Positions 16,018 to 23,937 of a DNA stretch of 37,714 nt are shown here, in pieces (the first letter of the stretch is position 1; every line of letters starts with the position of its first letter). The stretch comes from an uncultured Lachnospiraceae bacterium. GTDB lineage: Bacteria > Bacillota > Clostridia > Lachnospirales > Lachnospiraceae. Below the pieces are notes generated by a model. That model saw nothing but the letters and a program-made list of their open reading frames with translations. It had not been told where the DNA came from and did not search any database. Location of the stretch: the NCBI GenBank assembly GCA_949740535.1, contig CATJHO010000078.1:1-37714 (forward strand), given 5' to 3'. Position numbers and translations under genes: made by a program.

Positions 16018-17316
16018 ATGAAAGTTGCGCTGCACAGTCTGGGCTGTAAAGTGAATGCCTACGAAACGGAAGCCATGGGCAGGCTTCTTCGTGAGGCGGG
16101 CTATGAGCTTGTTCCCTTTGAGGAGGGGGCGGATATTTATATTATCAATACCTGCACGGTCACAAATATTGCAGACCGCAAGTCCAGGCAGATGCTGCAC
16201 CGGGCGAAGAAGCTGAATCCGGAGGCGCTCGTGGTGGCGGCAGGCTGTTATGTCCAGACCGGCGGTGAAGCGGTTCAAAAAGATGACGCGGTTGATCTGG
16301 TGATTGGCAATAATAAGAAGAAAGATCTGATTTCGATACTGAAAGCCTATGAGGAAGGCCGGCAGGCGGAAACAGTGATAGATATTAATCACACAAAGGA
16401 GTACGAAAGCCTGTCCATTACCGGGACGAAGGAGCATACCAGAGCCTATGTAAAGGTTCAGGATGGCTGTAATCAGTTCTGCAGCTACTGCATTATTCCC
16501 TATGCCAGAGGGCGGGTGCGCAGCAGGAGCCTTACGGAGGTCAGGGCAGAAGTGGAGAAGCTGGCCGATGGAGGTTATCAGGAGATAGTTCTGACCGGCA
16601 TTCATCTTAGTTCCTACGGCGCAGACCTGGAAGGAACGGATCTGCTGGCGTTGATTGAAATGGTGCAGGAGATTCCGGGTATCCGGCGGATCCGTCTGGG
16701 CTCACTGGAACCGCGGATTATCACGGAAGCTTTTGCAGAGTCTTTGCGGAAAATGGATAAGTTCTGCCCGCATTTTCACCTGTCGCTGCAAAGTGGCTGC
16801 GATACAGTGCTGAAGCGGATGAACCGCCGTTATACGGCCGCTGAATATGAAGAGGCCTGCCGTCTGCTCCGGCATGTATTTACAGACCCGGCCTTGACCA
16901 CAGATGTGATTGTGGGATTTCCGGGAGAGACGGAGGCAGAATTTCGTGAGACAGAGGAGTTTTTGAAACGGATTGCGTTTTTTCAGACCCATATTTTTAA
17001 ATATTCCAGGCGGAAGGGAACAAGGGCCGCTGCCATGGAGAATCAGACTGCCGAGCAGGTGAAGACGCAGCGGAGCCAAATTCTGCTGGATCTGAATCAG
17101 AAGCATGAAAGGCGGTATCTGGAGAGCTGGACAGGCCGGCAGGTGGAGATTCTGTTGGAAGAGCAGATAAAACTGGACGGCAGGCTCTGGTGGACAGGGC
17201 ATACCCGTGAGTACTGCCGGGTATTGGTCCCATCCCAGGAGAATCTGGCAGGACAAATTGCCGCCGCAACAGCGGAAATGCCCCTCAAAGGGTTTCTTTT
17301 ATGTAAACTTGTCTGA
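16018..17316 (+). CDS. mtaB: tRNA (N6-L-threonylcarbamoyladenosine37-C2)-methylthiotransferase
   Basis: A 432-aa radical-SAM methylthiotransferase that converts t6A37 to ms2t6A in ANN-reading tRNAs. The N-terminal UPF0004 domain carries Cys10, Cys46 and Cys77 for one Fe-S cluster (HSLGCKVN, NTCTVTN, AAGCYVQ). The radical-SAM triad is Cys151/Cys155/Cys158 in DGCNQFCSYCIIPYARG. A C-terminal TRAM domain follows from about 370. The opening KVALHSLGCKVNAYETE is typical of the MtaB/YqeV branch rather than MiaB. GGAAAGG precedes the ATG. Confidence 0.95.
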   Translation: MKVALHSLGCKVNAYETEAMGRLLREAGYELVPFEEGADIYIINTCTVTNIADRKSRQMLHRAKKLNPEALVVAAGCYVQTGGEAVQKDDAVDLVIGNNKKKDLISILKAYEEGRQAETVIDINHTKEYESLSITGTKEHTRAYVKVQDGCNQFCSYCIIPYARGRVRSRSLTEVRAEVEKLADGGYQEIVLTGIHLSSYGADLEGTDLLALIEMVQEIPGIRRIRLGSLEPRIITEAFAESLRKMDKFCPHFHLSLQSGCDTVLKRMNRRYTAAEYEEACRLLRHVFTDPALTTDVIVGFPGETEAEFRETEEFLKRIAFFQTHIFKYSRRKGTRAAAMENQTAEQVKTQRSQILLDLNQKHERRYLESWTGRQVEILLEEQIKLDGRLWWTGHTREYCRVLVPSQENLAGQIAAATAEMPLKGFLLCKLV

Positions 17317-17323
17317 AAAGGTA

Positions 17324-17352
17324 TTGTATTTTTGGAAAATATAGAGTACAAT
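17324..17352 (+). promoter_or_regulatory. SigA promoter of ireB-ruvX
   Basis: TTGTAT (17324-17329), 17 bases, TACAAT (17347-17352), 30 bases before the ireB ATG. Confidence 0.75.
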
Positions 17353-17382
17353 AAGGGGTAGTGGTGTCAGGAGCGTGAAAAA

Positions 17383-17643
17383 ATGGGTAGATTGGATAGC
17401 ACACAAAACTTCAAAGTGATACCGGAGACAGAGAACCGGGTAGGAGATATTCTGCATCAGGTGTATCAGGCTATGACTGAGAAAGGTTATAATCCTGTGA
17501 ATCAGATTGTAGGGTATATTATGTCCGGGGATCCCACCTATATCACAAGCCATAACAATGCCCGCAGTCTGATTATGAAAGTGGAGCGGGATGAGCTTGT
17601 GGAGGAGCTGCTGAAGGTTTATATTGCAACAACCGTAAAATAA
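17383..17643 (+). CDS. IreB family regulatory phosphoprotein (UPF0297)
   Basis: An 86-aa protein matching UPF0297/IreB over its full length, including [25 protein letters not shown]. In Enterococcus IreB is a small target of the Ser/Thr kinase IreK and affects cephalosporin tolerance. The N-terminal threonine and serine residues (LDSTQNF) could be phosphorylated, but this is not shown here. AGGAG precedes the ATG. It heads the conserved Firmicutes trio with ruvX and the DUF1292 gene; alaS, the usual upstream partner, is not in this window. Confidence 0.9.
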   Translation: MGRLDSTQNFKVIPETENRVGDILHQVYQAMTEKGYNPVNQIVGYIMSGDPTYITSHNNARSLIMKVERDELVEELLKVYIATTVK

Positions 17644-17705
17644 CAGTGCGGCAGTATTGACTGGGATCGGCGGCAGGGCTGTCTTTGGCGGAACGGGAGT
17701 GGTAT

Positions 17706-18149
17706 ATGCGGATTATGGGACTGGACTTCGGTTCAAAAACCGTTGGGGTTGCAGTGAGTGATCCTCTGGGCTTTACGGCTCAGCCGGTGGAAATTATCAG
17801 AAGAAAATCGGAAAATAAACTGCGGCAGACTCTTGCGCGGCTTGAGGAGCTGGTGAAAGAGTATCAGGTAACCCGGCTTGTGCTGGGGCTTCCCAAAAAT
17901 ATGAACAACACATTAGGTGAGCGGGCTGAGAAATCTCTGGAATTTAAAGAAATGCTGGAGAGACGGATCGGTCTGCCTGTTGTTATGTGGGACGAGCGTT
18001 TGACCACGGTGGCTGCCAATCAGGCAATGATCGAGGGCGGAGTGCGAAGAGAGGACCGGGGCAGGTATGTGGATGCGCTTGCCGCTGTTCTGATTCTTCA
18101 GGGCTATCTGGATCGTATCTGCGCGTCAGGGACTACGGAAGCAACGTAA
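17706..18149 (+). CDS. ruvX: Putative pre-16S rRNA nuclease, Holliday-junction-resolvase fold
   Basis: A 147-aa RNase H-like protein of the YqgF/RuvX family, thought to process the 5' end of 16S rRNA. The start [19 protein letters not shown] carries the first catalytic aspartate; [16 protein letters not shown] and [12 protein letters not shown] carry the middle motif and glutamate; [19 protein letters not shown] carries the last aspartate. The ATG at 17706 follows GGGAG; an in-frame start at 17685 would add a non-conserved extension. It lies between ireB and the DUF1292 gene. Confidence 0.92.
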   Translation: MRIMGLDFGSKTVGVAVSDPLGFTAQPVEIIRRKSENKLRQTLARLEELVKEYQVTRLVLGLPKNMNNTLGERAEKSLEFKEMLERRIGLPVVMWDERLTTVAANQAMIEGGVRREDRGRYVDALAAVLILQGYLDRICASGTTEAT

Positions 18150-18197
18150 CCCTCTTGCAGTCAGAAGGGCTGCAAACGGATAGATGAGGAGCAGAGA

Positions 18198-18458
18198 ATG
18201 GAAAAGATTACGTTCATCCAGGAAGAGACAGGAGAGAAGACAGAATTTTTTGTTCTGGAAGAGACAAGGCTGAACGGAAAAAACTATATTTTGGTAGCTG
18301 ATTCCGAGGAGGAAGATGGAGAGGCTCTCATACTGAAGGATTTGTCTGCAGATGGAGACCAGGAAGCGGTTTATGAGATCGTGGAGGATGATCAGGAGCT
18401 GGAATCTGTGATGGGGATTTTTGAACAGCTTCTGGAGGATGTGGATATTACCTTTTAG
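18198..18458 (+). CDS. DUF1292 (UPF0473) family protein
   Basis: An 86-aa, very acidic protein with the DUF1292 pattern: ITFIQEETGEKTEFFVLEE, then NGKNYILVADSEEEDGEALILKDLS and VYEIVEDDQELESVMGIFEQLLED. Function is unknown. GAGGAGCAG precedes the ATG. The ireB-ruvX-DUF1292 order is a stable Firmicutes arrangement. Confidence 0.88.
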   Translation: MEKITFIQEETGEKTEFFVLEETRLNGKNYILVADSEEEDGEALILKDLSADGDQEAVYEIVEDDQELESVMGIFEQLLEDVDITF

Positions 18459-18650
18459 GCGGAGCGGAAATACTAGAGAGCGAAAGCAGAGAACCTGGAT
18501 ATAGCGTTAGCTGCTGTTTATAGAACAGTCCGGCTTTTGCCAAAGCTGGAGCGAAGGATAACTGGAAGCGCTGGAGACGGGGGTACAGGCAGCGTTTGGA
18601 TTCCAGGGACTGCAAAACTGGAATAAGAACTAAAAATCAGGAGGTTTAAT
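18459..18650 (+). repeat. Structured gap before rnj, with a copy of the dispersed motif
   Basis: This 192-base gap holds small hairpins (CTGTT/AACAG near 18510-18525; CCGGCTTT/AAAGCTGG near 18530-18550) and the motif ACTGCAAAACTGGAATA at 18609-18625. No clear promoter was found, so rnj may be read through from the ireB operon. Confidence 0.5.
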
Positions 18651-20315
18651 TTGAGAAATATAAACAATTCAAAACTGCGCATCATTCCTCTGGGCGGACT
18701 GGAGCAGATCGGAATGAATATTACTGCCTTTGAGTTTGAAGACAGTATTATTGTTGTTGACTGCGGTCTGTCTTTTCCGGAGGATGATATGCTGGGAATC
18801 GATTTGGTGATTCCCGATATTTCATATCTGAAGGATAATATTCAAAAGGTAAAAGGGTTTGTGATCACCCATGGACATGAGGATCACATCGGAGCCCTGC
18901 CCTATGTACTGAAAGAGATTAATGTTCCGGTGTATGCCACGAAGCTGACCATCGGATTGATTGAGAATAAACTGCGGGAGCATAACCTGCTTAACCATAT
19001 CAAGCGGAAGGTAGTCCAGCATGGACAATCTATCAATCTGGGAGCATTTCGGATTGAATTTATCAAGACAAACCACAGTATTGTGGATGCTTCTGCCCTG
19101 GCCATTTATTCTCCGGCGGGGATTGTGGTACACACAGGAGATTTTAAGGTGGATTACACACCTGTTTTTGGCGATGCCATCGATCTTCAGCGCTTTGGGG
19201 AGATTGGCAAGAAGGGCGTGCTGGCGCTTATGTGTGACAGTACGAATGCAGAGCGGCCGGGCTTTACGATGTCGGAGCGGACAGTGGGAAGAGTCTTTGA
19301 CAATATTATGTCGGATCACAGAAATTCCCGTATTATCATTGCTACTTTTGCCTCCAATGTGGACCGGGTGCAGCAGATCATCAATTCGGCTTATAAGTAT
19401 GGACGCAAGGTTGTGGTGGAAGGCCGCAGTATGGTCAATGTGATTAAGACGGCGGCAGAGCTGGGCTATCTGAATGTTCCGGACAAGACGCTGATTGATA
19501 TAGAGATGATGAAAAATTATCCGGATGATCAGGTGGTTCTGATTACCACAGGAAGCCAGGGAGAATCCATGGCAGCACTGTCCCGGATTGCAGCCAATAT
19601 TCATAAAAAGGTGCAGATTAAGCCGGGCGATACAGTGATCTTCAGTTCCAAGGCGATTCCGGGCAATGAAAAAGCGGTATCCAAGGTGATCAATGAGCTT
19701 TCCATGAAGGGAGCAGATGTGATTTTCCAGGATGCTCATGTGTCCGGCCATGCCTGCCAGGAAGAGATTAAGCTGATTTACTCTCTGGTACGTCCAAAGT
19801 ATGCGATTCCAGTACATGGAGAATACCGCCATCTGAAAGCACAGGCTGATCTGGCAAAGAGCCTGGGAATTCCCAAGGAAAATATATTCCTGCTCTCCTC
19901 CGGGGATGTGATTGAGCTGGGAGAAAACAGTGCACAGGTTGTGGATCATGTTCATACCGGGGCGATTCTGGTAGACGGCCTTGGAGTAGGCGATGTGGGA
20001 AATATTGTTCTGAGGGATAGACAGCACCTGGCTGAGGATGGTATTATGATTGTTGTTATGACCCTGGAGAAATACAGCAATCAGCTTCTGGCCGGACCGG
20101 ATATTGTGTCCAGAGGATTCGTTTACGTGCGGGAGTCTGAGGATCTGATGGAAGAAGCAAAAGCCGTAGTGGACGATGCTGTAAACGACTGCCTCGACCG
20201 GGGGGTATCTGATTGGGGTAAGCTGAAGAATGTGATTAAAGATGCCTTAAGCGACTTTATATGGAAAAAGACAAAGCGGAATCCCATGATACTTCCCATC
20301 ATTATGGAAGTATAG
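18651..20315 (+). CDS. rnj: Ribonuclease J
   Basis: A 554-aa 5'-exo/endonuclease of the beta-CASP metallo-beta-lactamase family, a main mRNA decay and rRNA processing enzyme in Firmicutes. The start is a TTG at 18651 behind AGGAGG, giving MRNINNSKLRIIPLGGLEQIG. The zinc motif HGHEDH sits at 74-79 and the second metal ligands at KTNHSIVDA and HTGDFK. Beta-CASP signatures TFASNVDRVQQI and SGHACQEEIK follow, then the C-terminal domain. Length and content fit RNase J1-type proteins. A J2 paralogue cannot be judged from this window. Confidence 0.95.
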   Translation: MRNINNSKLRIIPLGGLEQIGMNITAFEFEDSIIVVDCGLSFPEDDMLGIDLVIPDISYLKDNIQKVKGFVITHGHEDHIGALPYVLKEINVPVYATKLTIGLIENKLREHNLLNHIKRKVVQHGQSINLGAFRIEFIKTNHSIVDASALAIYSPAGIVVHTGDFKVDYTPVFGDAIDLQRFGEIGKKGVLALMCDSTNAERPGFTMSERTVGRVFDNIMSDHRNSRIIIATFASNVDRVQQIINSAYKYGRKVVVEGRSMVNVIKTAAELGYLNVPDKTLIDIEMMKNYPDDQVVLITTGSQGESMAALSRIAANIHKKVQIKPGDTVIFSSKAIPGNEKAVSKVINELSMKGADVIFQDAHVSGHACQEEIKLIYSLVRPKYAIPVHGEYRHLKAQADLAKSLGIPKENIFLLSSGDVIELGENSAQVVDHVHTGAILVDGLGVGDVGNIVLRDRQHLAEDGIMIVVMTLEKYSNQLLAGPDIVSRGFVYVRESEDLMEEAKAVVDDAVNDCLDRGVSDWGKLKNVIKDALSDFIWKKTKRNPMILPIIMEV

Positions 20316-20347
20316 GAACAAAAGCAGCTTTAAACAGCATTACAGGG

Positions 20348-20364
20348 ACTGCAGAACTGAAACA
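20348..20364 (+). repeat. Dispersed motif copy downstream of rnj
   Basis: ACTGCAGAACTGAAACA at 20348-20364 is a diverged copy of the ACTGCARAACTGGAATA motif and lies in the same gap as the longer copy at 20413-20477. Confidence 0.45.
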
Positions 20365-20412
20365 GCAATAAACAAAAGATCCCGGATACAGCCTCAAGAT
20401 GGATTCACAAAT

Positions 20413-20477
20413 GGCATTTAACGGCCGGAAATTCATCTTTACATAGGTTGTGGAAGGGTGCAGCAAAACTGGAATGG
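20413..20477 (+). repeat. Dispersed repeat copy B, in the rnj-mltG gap
   Basis: GGCATTTAACGGCCGGAAAT (20413-20432) matches copy A at 19 of 20 bases, and TGCAGCAAAACTGGAATGG (20459-20477) repeats the downstream motif at a similar distance. It ends 9 bases before the next start codon. Confidence 0.6.
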
Positions 20478-20486
20478 AGACGTAAG

Positions 20487-20867
20487 ATGAATACAAAACG
20501 GGCGGCTTTGACGGTCTTGTCAATTGCATTAAAAATTGTAGTGACTGCAGTGGTCATACTGGGGATTGTCCGGTTAGGCGGAGTTGCTTTTGATTATGGA
20601 CATTCAGTGTTCCAGGAGGAGGCGGTGGACGAAGAGCCGGGAAGAAGCATCACCGTGACCATTGATGACGGATCCGATATCGGGGAGATTGCAAAGCTTC
20701 TGGAGGATAAAGGGCTGGTCAATGACTGGAAGCTGTTTTATATTCAGGTTAAGGTTTCCAAATATGCCAAGAAGCTGGAGGCCGGGACCTATACTCTGAC
20801 CACAGCAATGAAGCCCAGAGAAATGATGGCAGTGATGACCGGGGAAGAGACAGCCGAGGAGTCGTAA
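20487..20867 (+). CDS. Short MltG/YceG-like membrane protein without a catalytic domain
   Basis: A 126-aa protein with one transmembrane segment (about 10-32) and an external part SITVTIDDGSDIGEIAKLLEDK ... LEAGTYTLTTAMKPREMMAVMTGE. This corresponds to the LysM-like N-terminal region of the endolytic transglycosylase MltG. Full MltG proteins are about 340-380 aa; the catalytic part with its glutamate is absent, and the protein stops with a clean TAA. The position before trmR and a U32 gene equals that of yrrL in Bacillus, so it is the positional counterpart. It may bind glycan strands or regulate another MltG. The ATG at 20487 follows GGAGACG. Confidence 0.82.
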   Translation: MNTKRAALTVLSIALKIVVTAVVILGIVRLGGVAFDYGHSVFQEEAVDEEPGRSITVTIDDGSDIGEIAKLLEDKGLVNDWKLFYIQVKVSKYAKKLEAGTYTLTTAMKPREMMAVMTGEETAEES

Positions 20868-21509
20868 GTGATTGTAAATGAAAGAATAACTGCCTATATC
20901 AATTCTCTGGATATGGGCAGTACTGAGCTTTTGAATCAGATAGAAGAGGAAGCACTAAGAGACCACGTACCAGTAATACGCCGGGAAATGCAGAGTTTCT
21001 TAAAGACGCTTCTGGCAGCGAAACAGCCCAAGGCTATTCTGGAAGTAGGAACGGCCATAGGCTTTTCTGCTTTATTGATGTGTGAGTATGGGCATCCGGA
21101 AGCTCATATTACCACCATAGAGAAGTATGAGAAACGGATCCCTGTGGCAAAGGCAAATTTCTTCCGGGCTGGCAGAGAGAAACAGATTACGCTCCTGGAA
21201 GGAGATGCGGCAGAGCTGCTGGGGCAGCTTTGTGGACCCTTTGATTTTATTTTTATGGATGCTGCAAAGGGACAGTACATTCATTTTCTGCCGGATATAC
21301 TCCGGATTCTTGCCCCAGGCGGTCTTCTGGTGTCTGATAATGTGCTGCAGGAAGGGGATTTGATTGAATCCCGTTTTGCAGTGGAGCGCAGGAACCGGAC
21401 AATCCACAGCCGGATGCGGGAATATCTCTATGAGCTGAAGCACAATCCGCAGCTGGTTACGGCCGTTCTGCCTCTGGGGGATGGGGTGACTCTGAGTGTG
21501 AAGCGTTAA
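20868..21509 (+). CDS. trmR: tRNA 5-hydroxyuridine methyltransferase (YrrM-type O-methyltransferase)
   Basis: A 213-aa class I SAM methyltransferase of the O-methyltransferase family 3: LEVGTAIGFSALLM (SAM loop), TIEKYEKR, FDFIFMDAAKGQY and LLVSDNVL. The Bacillus homologue YrrM/TrmR methylates 5-hydroxyuridine at tRNA position 34 to 5-methoxyuridine. The start is GTG at 20868, immediately after the upstream stop, with GAGGAG inside the upstream gene, so translation is coupled. The downstream U32 protein probably makes the 5-hydroxyuridine substrate, which strengthens the call. Confidence 0.9.
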   Translation: MIVNERITAYINSLDMGSTELLNQIEEEALRDHVPVIRREMQSFLKTLLAAKQPKAILEVGTAIGFSALLMCEYGHPEAHITTIEKYEKRIPVAKANFFRAGREKQITLLEGDAAELLGQLCGPFDFIFMDAAKGQYIHFLPDILRILAPGGLLVSDNVLQEGDLIESRFAVERRNRTIHSRMREYLYELKHNPQLVTAVLPLGDGVTLSVKR

Positions 21510-21602
21510 AAGCGCCTTTGTCTGCCAGGAGCAGGTATGGATCTGGAACGATGAATAAAACAGCAGTTTATAAAAGGTATTCAGAGAGGTTTAAAGACTG
21601 TA

Positions 21603-21631
21603 TTGAACGCCTTTCATTTCTTCTGTATAAG
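21603..21631 (+). promoter_or_regulatory. Possible SigA promoter for the U32 gene
   Basis: TTGAAC (21603-21608), 17 bases, TATAAG (21626-21631). Its predicted start point near 21638 supports the downstream ATG at 21677 as the true start. Confidence 0.45.
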
Positions 21632-21648
21632 GAGACTGCCAAGAAGAA

Positions 21649-21665
21649 ACTGCAGAACGGGAATA
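21649..21665 (+). repeat. Dispersed motif copy before the U32 gene
   Basis: ACTGCAGAACGGGAATA at 21649-21665 ends 11 bases before the ATG at 21677. Its GGGAATAAG part may serve as a weak ribosome site. Confidence 0.5.
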
Positions 21666-21676
21666 AGATTGATATT

Positions 21677-22903
21677 ATGAAAAAACCGGAATTATTAATA
21701 CCAGCCAGTAATTTAGAAGTATTGAAAACGGCGGTGATCTTCGGGGCCGATGCCGTATACATCGGCGGCGAGGCTTTCGGTCTCCGGGCCAAAGCGAAAA
21801 ATTTCTCTCTGGAAGAGATGCGGAAAGGAACTGCCTTTGCTCATGAAAGGGGTGTAAAAGTCTATGTGACGGCCAACATCCTGGCCCACAACCGGGATTT
21901 GGAAGGGATCCGTGCGTATTTTCAGGAGCTTCGGGAAATCCGCCCGGATGCGCTGATTATCGCAGATCCGGGGGTGTTTACGCTGGCCGGGGAGATCTGT
22001 CCGGAAATAGAGCGCCATATCAGTACCCAGGCAAACAATACCAACTATATGACGTATCGATTCTGGAAAGAACAGGGAGCAAAGCGGGTGGTGTCGGCCA
22101 GGGAGCTGACTTTATCAGAGCTTCGGGAGCTTCGGGCTAATATCCCGGAGGAACTGGAAATTGAGACTTTTATCCACGGAGCCATGTGTATCTCTTATTC
22201 GGGCCGCTGTCTTTTGAGCAATTATTTTACTGGAAGAGATGCCAATCAGGGCTCCTGTACCCATCCCTGCCGCTGGAAATATGCAGTAGTGGAGGAGACA
22301 AGGCCGGGAGAGTATTTTCCGGTTTATGAGAATGATCGGGGAACTTTTCTGTTTAATTCCAAGGATCTCTGTATGATTGAACATATTCCGGAGCTTCTGG
22401 AATCCGGGATTGACAGCTTTAAGATAGAAGGAAGGATGAAGACGGCACTCTATGTGGCGGTGACAGCTCGGACATACCGCAAAGCCATTGATGACTGTCT
22501 GGAATCAGAGGAGCTCTACCGGCAGAATATGGGCTGGTATAAGGAGCAGATTGCAGGCTGTACCTATCGGGAGTTTACCACTGGATTTTTCTTTGGAAGG
22601 CCTGACGAGACCAGCCAGATCTATGGAAACAGCACTTATATCAAGGGATACACCTACCTGGGAATTGTGGACGGAGTGGATGCCCAGGGATACCTTCAGC
22701 TGGAGCAGAGGAATAAATTTTCTCTGGGAGAAACGATTGAAATTATGAAACCGGCAGGAGACAATGTTTTAGTACAGGTAGAAGCGATAGTGGATGAGGA
22801 TGGAAACCCAATGGAAAGCGCCCCCCACGCCAGGCAGAAGCTTCGGGTGAAGCTTAGCCAAAAAGGGGAAGTCTACGACATCCTGCGCAAAAAAGAAACC
22901 TGA
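21677..22903 (+). CDS. Peptidase U32 family protein, TrhP-like tRNA U34 hydroxylation enzyme
   Basis: A 408-aa protein of the U32 family. In Bacillus and E. coli these proteins (TrhP) install 5-hydroxyuridine at the tRNA wobble position using prephenate and an Fe-S cluster. Opening MKKPELLIPASNLEVLKTAV and GADAVYIGGEAFGLRAKAKNF are typical. Four cysteines likely hold the cluster: Cys171 and Cys178 (CISYSGRC), Cys194 and Cys198 (CTHPC). FKIEGRMKTALYVAVTARTYR is the second signature. The family N-terminus and a promoter at 21603-21631 favour the ATG at 21677; an in-frame ATG at 21551 would add 42 unconserved residues. Bacillus has two adjacent genes (yrrN, yrrO); here one is present. Confidence 0.88.
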   Translation: MKKPELLIPASNLEVLKTAVIFGADAVYIGGEAFGLRAKAKNFSLEEMRKGTAFAHERGVKVYVTANILAHNRDLEGIRAYFQELREIRPDALIIADPGVFTLAGEICPEIERHISTQANNTNYMTYRFWKEQGAKRVVSARELTLSELRELRANIPEELEIETFIHGAMCISYSGRCLLSNYFTGRDANQGSCTHPCRWKYAVVEETRPGEYFPVYENDRGTFLFNSKDLCMIEHIPELLESGIDSFKIEGRMKTALYVAVTARTYRKAIDDCLESEELYRQNMGWYKEQIAGCTYREFTTGFFFGRPDETSQIYGNSTYIKGYTYLGIVDGVDAQGYLQLEQRNKFSLGETIEIMKPAGDNVLVQVEAIVDEDGNPMESAPHARQKLRVKLSQKGEVYDILRKKET

Positions 22904-22937
22904 GAAACGAGTCCGTATTTCAGGAAGCGTGAATTGG

Positions 22938-22998
22938 AAAGGCACTTCTTTCGTGGAATTATCATAAGATAATATAAATCCACCAAAGAGGTGCCTTT
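22938..22998 (+). promoter_or_regulatory. Long hairpin covering the sigK ribosome site
   Basis: The arms at 22938-22956 and 22980-22998 match at 17 of 19 positions; an inner ATTATC-ATAA-GATAAT hairpin fills the loop (22958-22973). The 3' arm contains the AAAGAGGTG ribosome site and runs into TTTTTG, the T-run that includes the TTG start codon. It can act as terminator for the U32 gene and as a lid on sigK translation. CATAAGAT at 22963-22970 resembles a SigE -10 element. Confidence 0.75.
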
Positions 22999-23616
22999 TT
23001 GAAGACTTTTCCCCAACCATTACCGGCCAAAGAGGAGCAATATTATCTGCAGAAGCTGAAGGAGGGAGACCTTGAGGCACGTAATATCCTGGTGGAGCAC
23101 AATCTTCGTCTGGTAGCCCATATTGTAAAGAAATACCAGGGTACGGAGGAGGATGTGGAGGATTTGATTTCCATAGGTACCATCGGCCTTATCAAGGCCG
23201 TTACCACATTTGACAGTGGAAAAGGTCCGCGCCTTGCTACTTATGCGGCCCGCTGTGTGGAGAATGAATTGCTGATGTTTTTCCGGGCCAGAAAGAAGAC
23301 GGCCAGGGAAACTTCCTATTATGAACCGATTGGTACAGACAAAGAGGGAAATGAGATTCATCTGCTGGATATTATTGAGAGCAATGAGCGGGATGCTTTT
23401 GCACAGATCAGCCTGAAAGCGGACAGCAGAAAGCTGTATGAGCTTCTGGATAAGGTGCTGACCCCCAGGGAGCAGAAGGTTTTGATTATGAGATACGGAC
23501 TTTATAACGGAAAGGAATATACACAGCGGGAAATTGCCGGTCAGCTTGGGATTTCCCGTTCTTATATTAGCAGGATCGAGAAAAACGCCCTGGGGAAACT
23601 GAAGGAATACTTTTAA
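22999..23616 (+). CDS. sigK: RNA polymerase sporulation sigma factor SigK
   Basis: A 205-aa sigma-70 family factor for late mother-cell transcription in spore formation. It begins MKTFPQPLPAKEEQYYLQKL from a TTG at 22999 behind AAAGAGGTG. Region 2 is clear (ARNILVEHNLRLVAHIVKKY, DLISIGTIGLIKAVTTFD, RLATYAARCVENELLMFFR) and region 4 ends with YTQREIAGQLGISRSYISRIEKNALGKL. The gene is continuous: no skin element interrupts it. No hydrophobic pro-sequence like that of Bacillus pro-SigK is seen, as in C. difficile, so control must be at transcription or translation. Confidence 0.93.
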   Translation: MKTFPQPLPAKEEQYYLQKLKEGDLEARNILVEHNLRLVAHIVKKYQGTEEDVEDLISIGTIGLIKAVTTFDSGKGPRLATYAARCVENELLMFFRARKKTARETSYYEPIGTDKEGNEIHLLDIIESNERDAFAQISLKADSRKLYELLDKVLTPREQKVLIMRYGLYNGKEYTQREIAGQLGISRSYISRIEKNALGKLKEYF

Positions 23617-23937
23617 AAGGGACAGAAGAAAGAGAAAAAAGCAGGGATAGAATCAGGGAAACCCCTTAAGGGGAACTGGCGCTGTCCCTGCTTTTGGCAG
23701 GCGGATATTTGATAGCAGCAGTCTTGTTTTTTGTGCTTTATTATAAATCATGGAGTAAAAGTACTTGCCATATCTGGAAAAATATAGTAATATATGTAAT
23801 ATAAAAACATCAAAAAGATTTCTGCCTCAGTTCGAGCGGATAATTCCCAATACATTACTTATTTTGAGAGGACAAAAAGTCTGCTGTTGACATTGTGTTT
23901 TCATATGCGCATTGTTATAATTAAGAAAAGAGAAGCA
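23617..23937 (+). other. Gap between sigK and a small gene: terminator plus two promoter candidates
   Basis: After the terminator this 321-base gap is AT-rich and shows no gene. Two promoter-like pairs are visible: TTGCCA (23765-23770) with TAATAT (23788-23793) and TTGTGT (23893-23898) with TATAAT (23916-23921), both with 17-base spacers. The second would give a leader of about 10 bases for the gene at 23938. Confidence 0.55.
23637..23695 (+). terminator. Intrinsic terminator after sigK
   Basis: AAAAGCAGGGATAG (23637-23650) pairs with CTGTCCCTGCTTTT (23682-23695) with one mismatch. A second hairpin CCCC-ttaa-GGGG (23662-23673) sits inside. The 3' T-run completes a standard terminator. Confidence 0.88.

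Noticed and set aside
18822-20027. 401-codon open frame on the - strand opposite rnj
   Set aside because: Shadow of RNase J; low-complexity, no known motif, no promoter or ribosome site.
21551-21676. In-frame N-terminal extension of the U32 protein from the ATG at 21551
   Set aside because: The extra 42 residues are basic and unlike U32 N-termini, and a promoter-like sequence lies inside this stretch.
22999-23616. Interruption of sigK by a skin-type element
   Set aside because: The reading frame is continuous from region 2 through region 4, with no recombinase or insertion.
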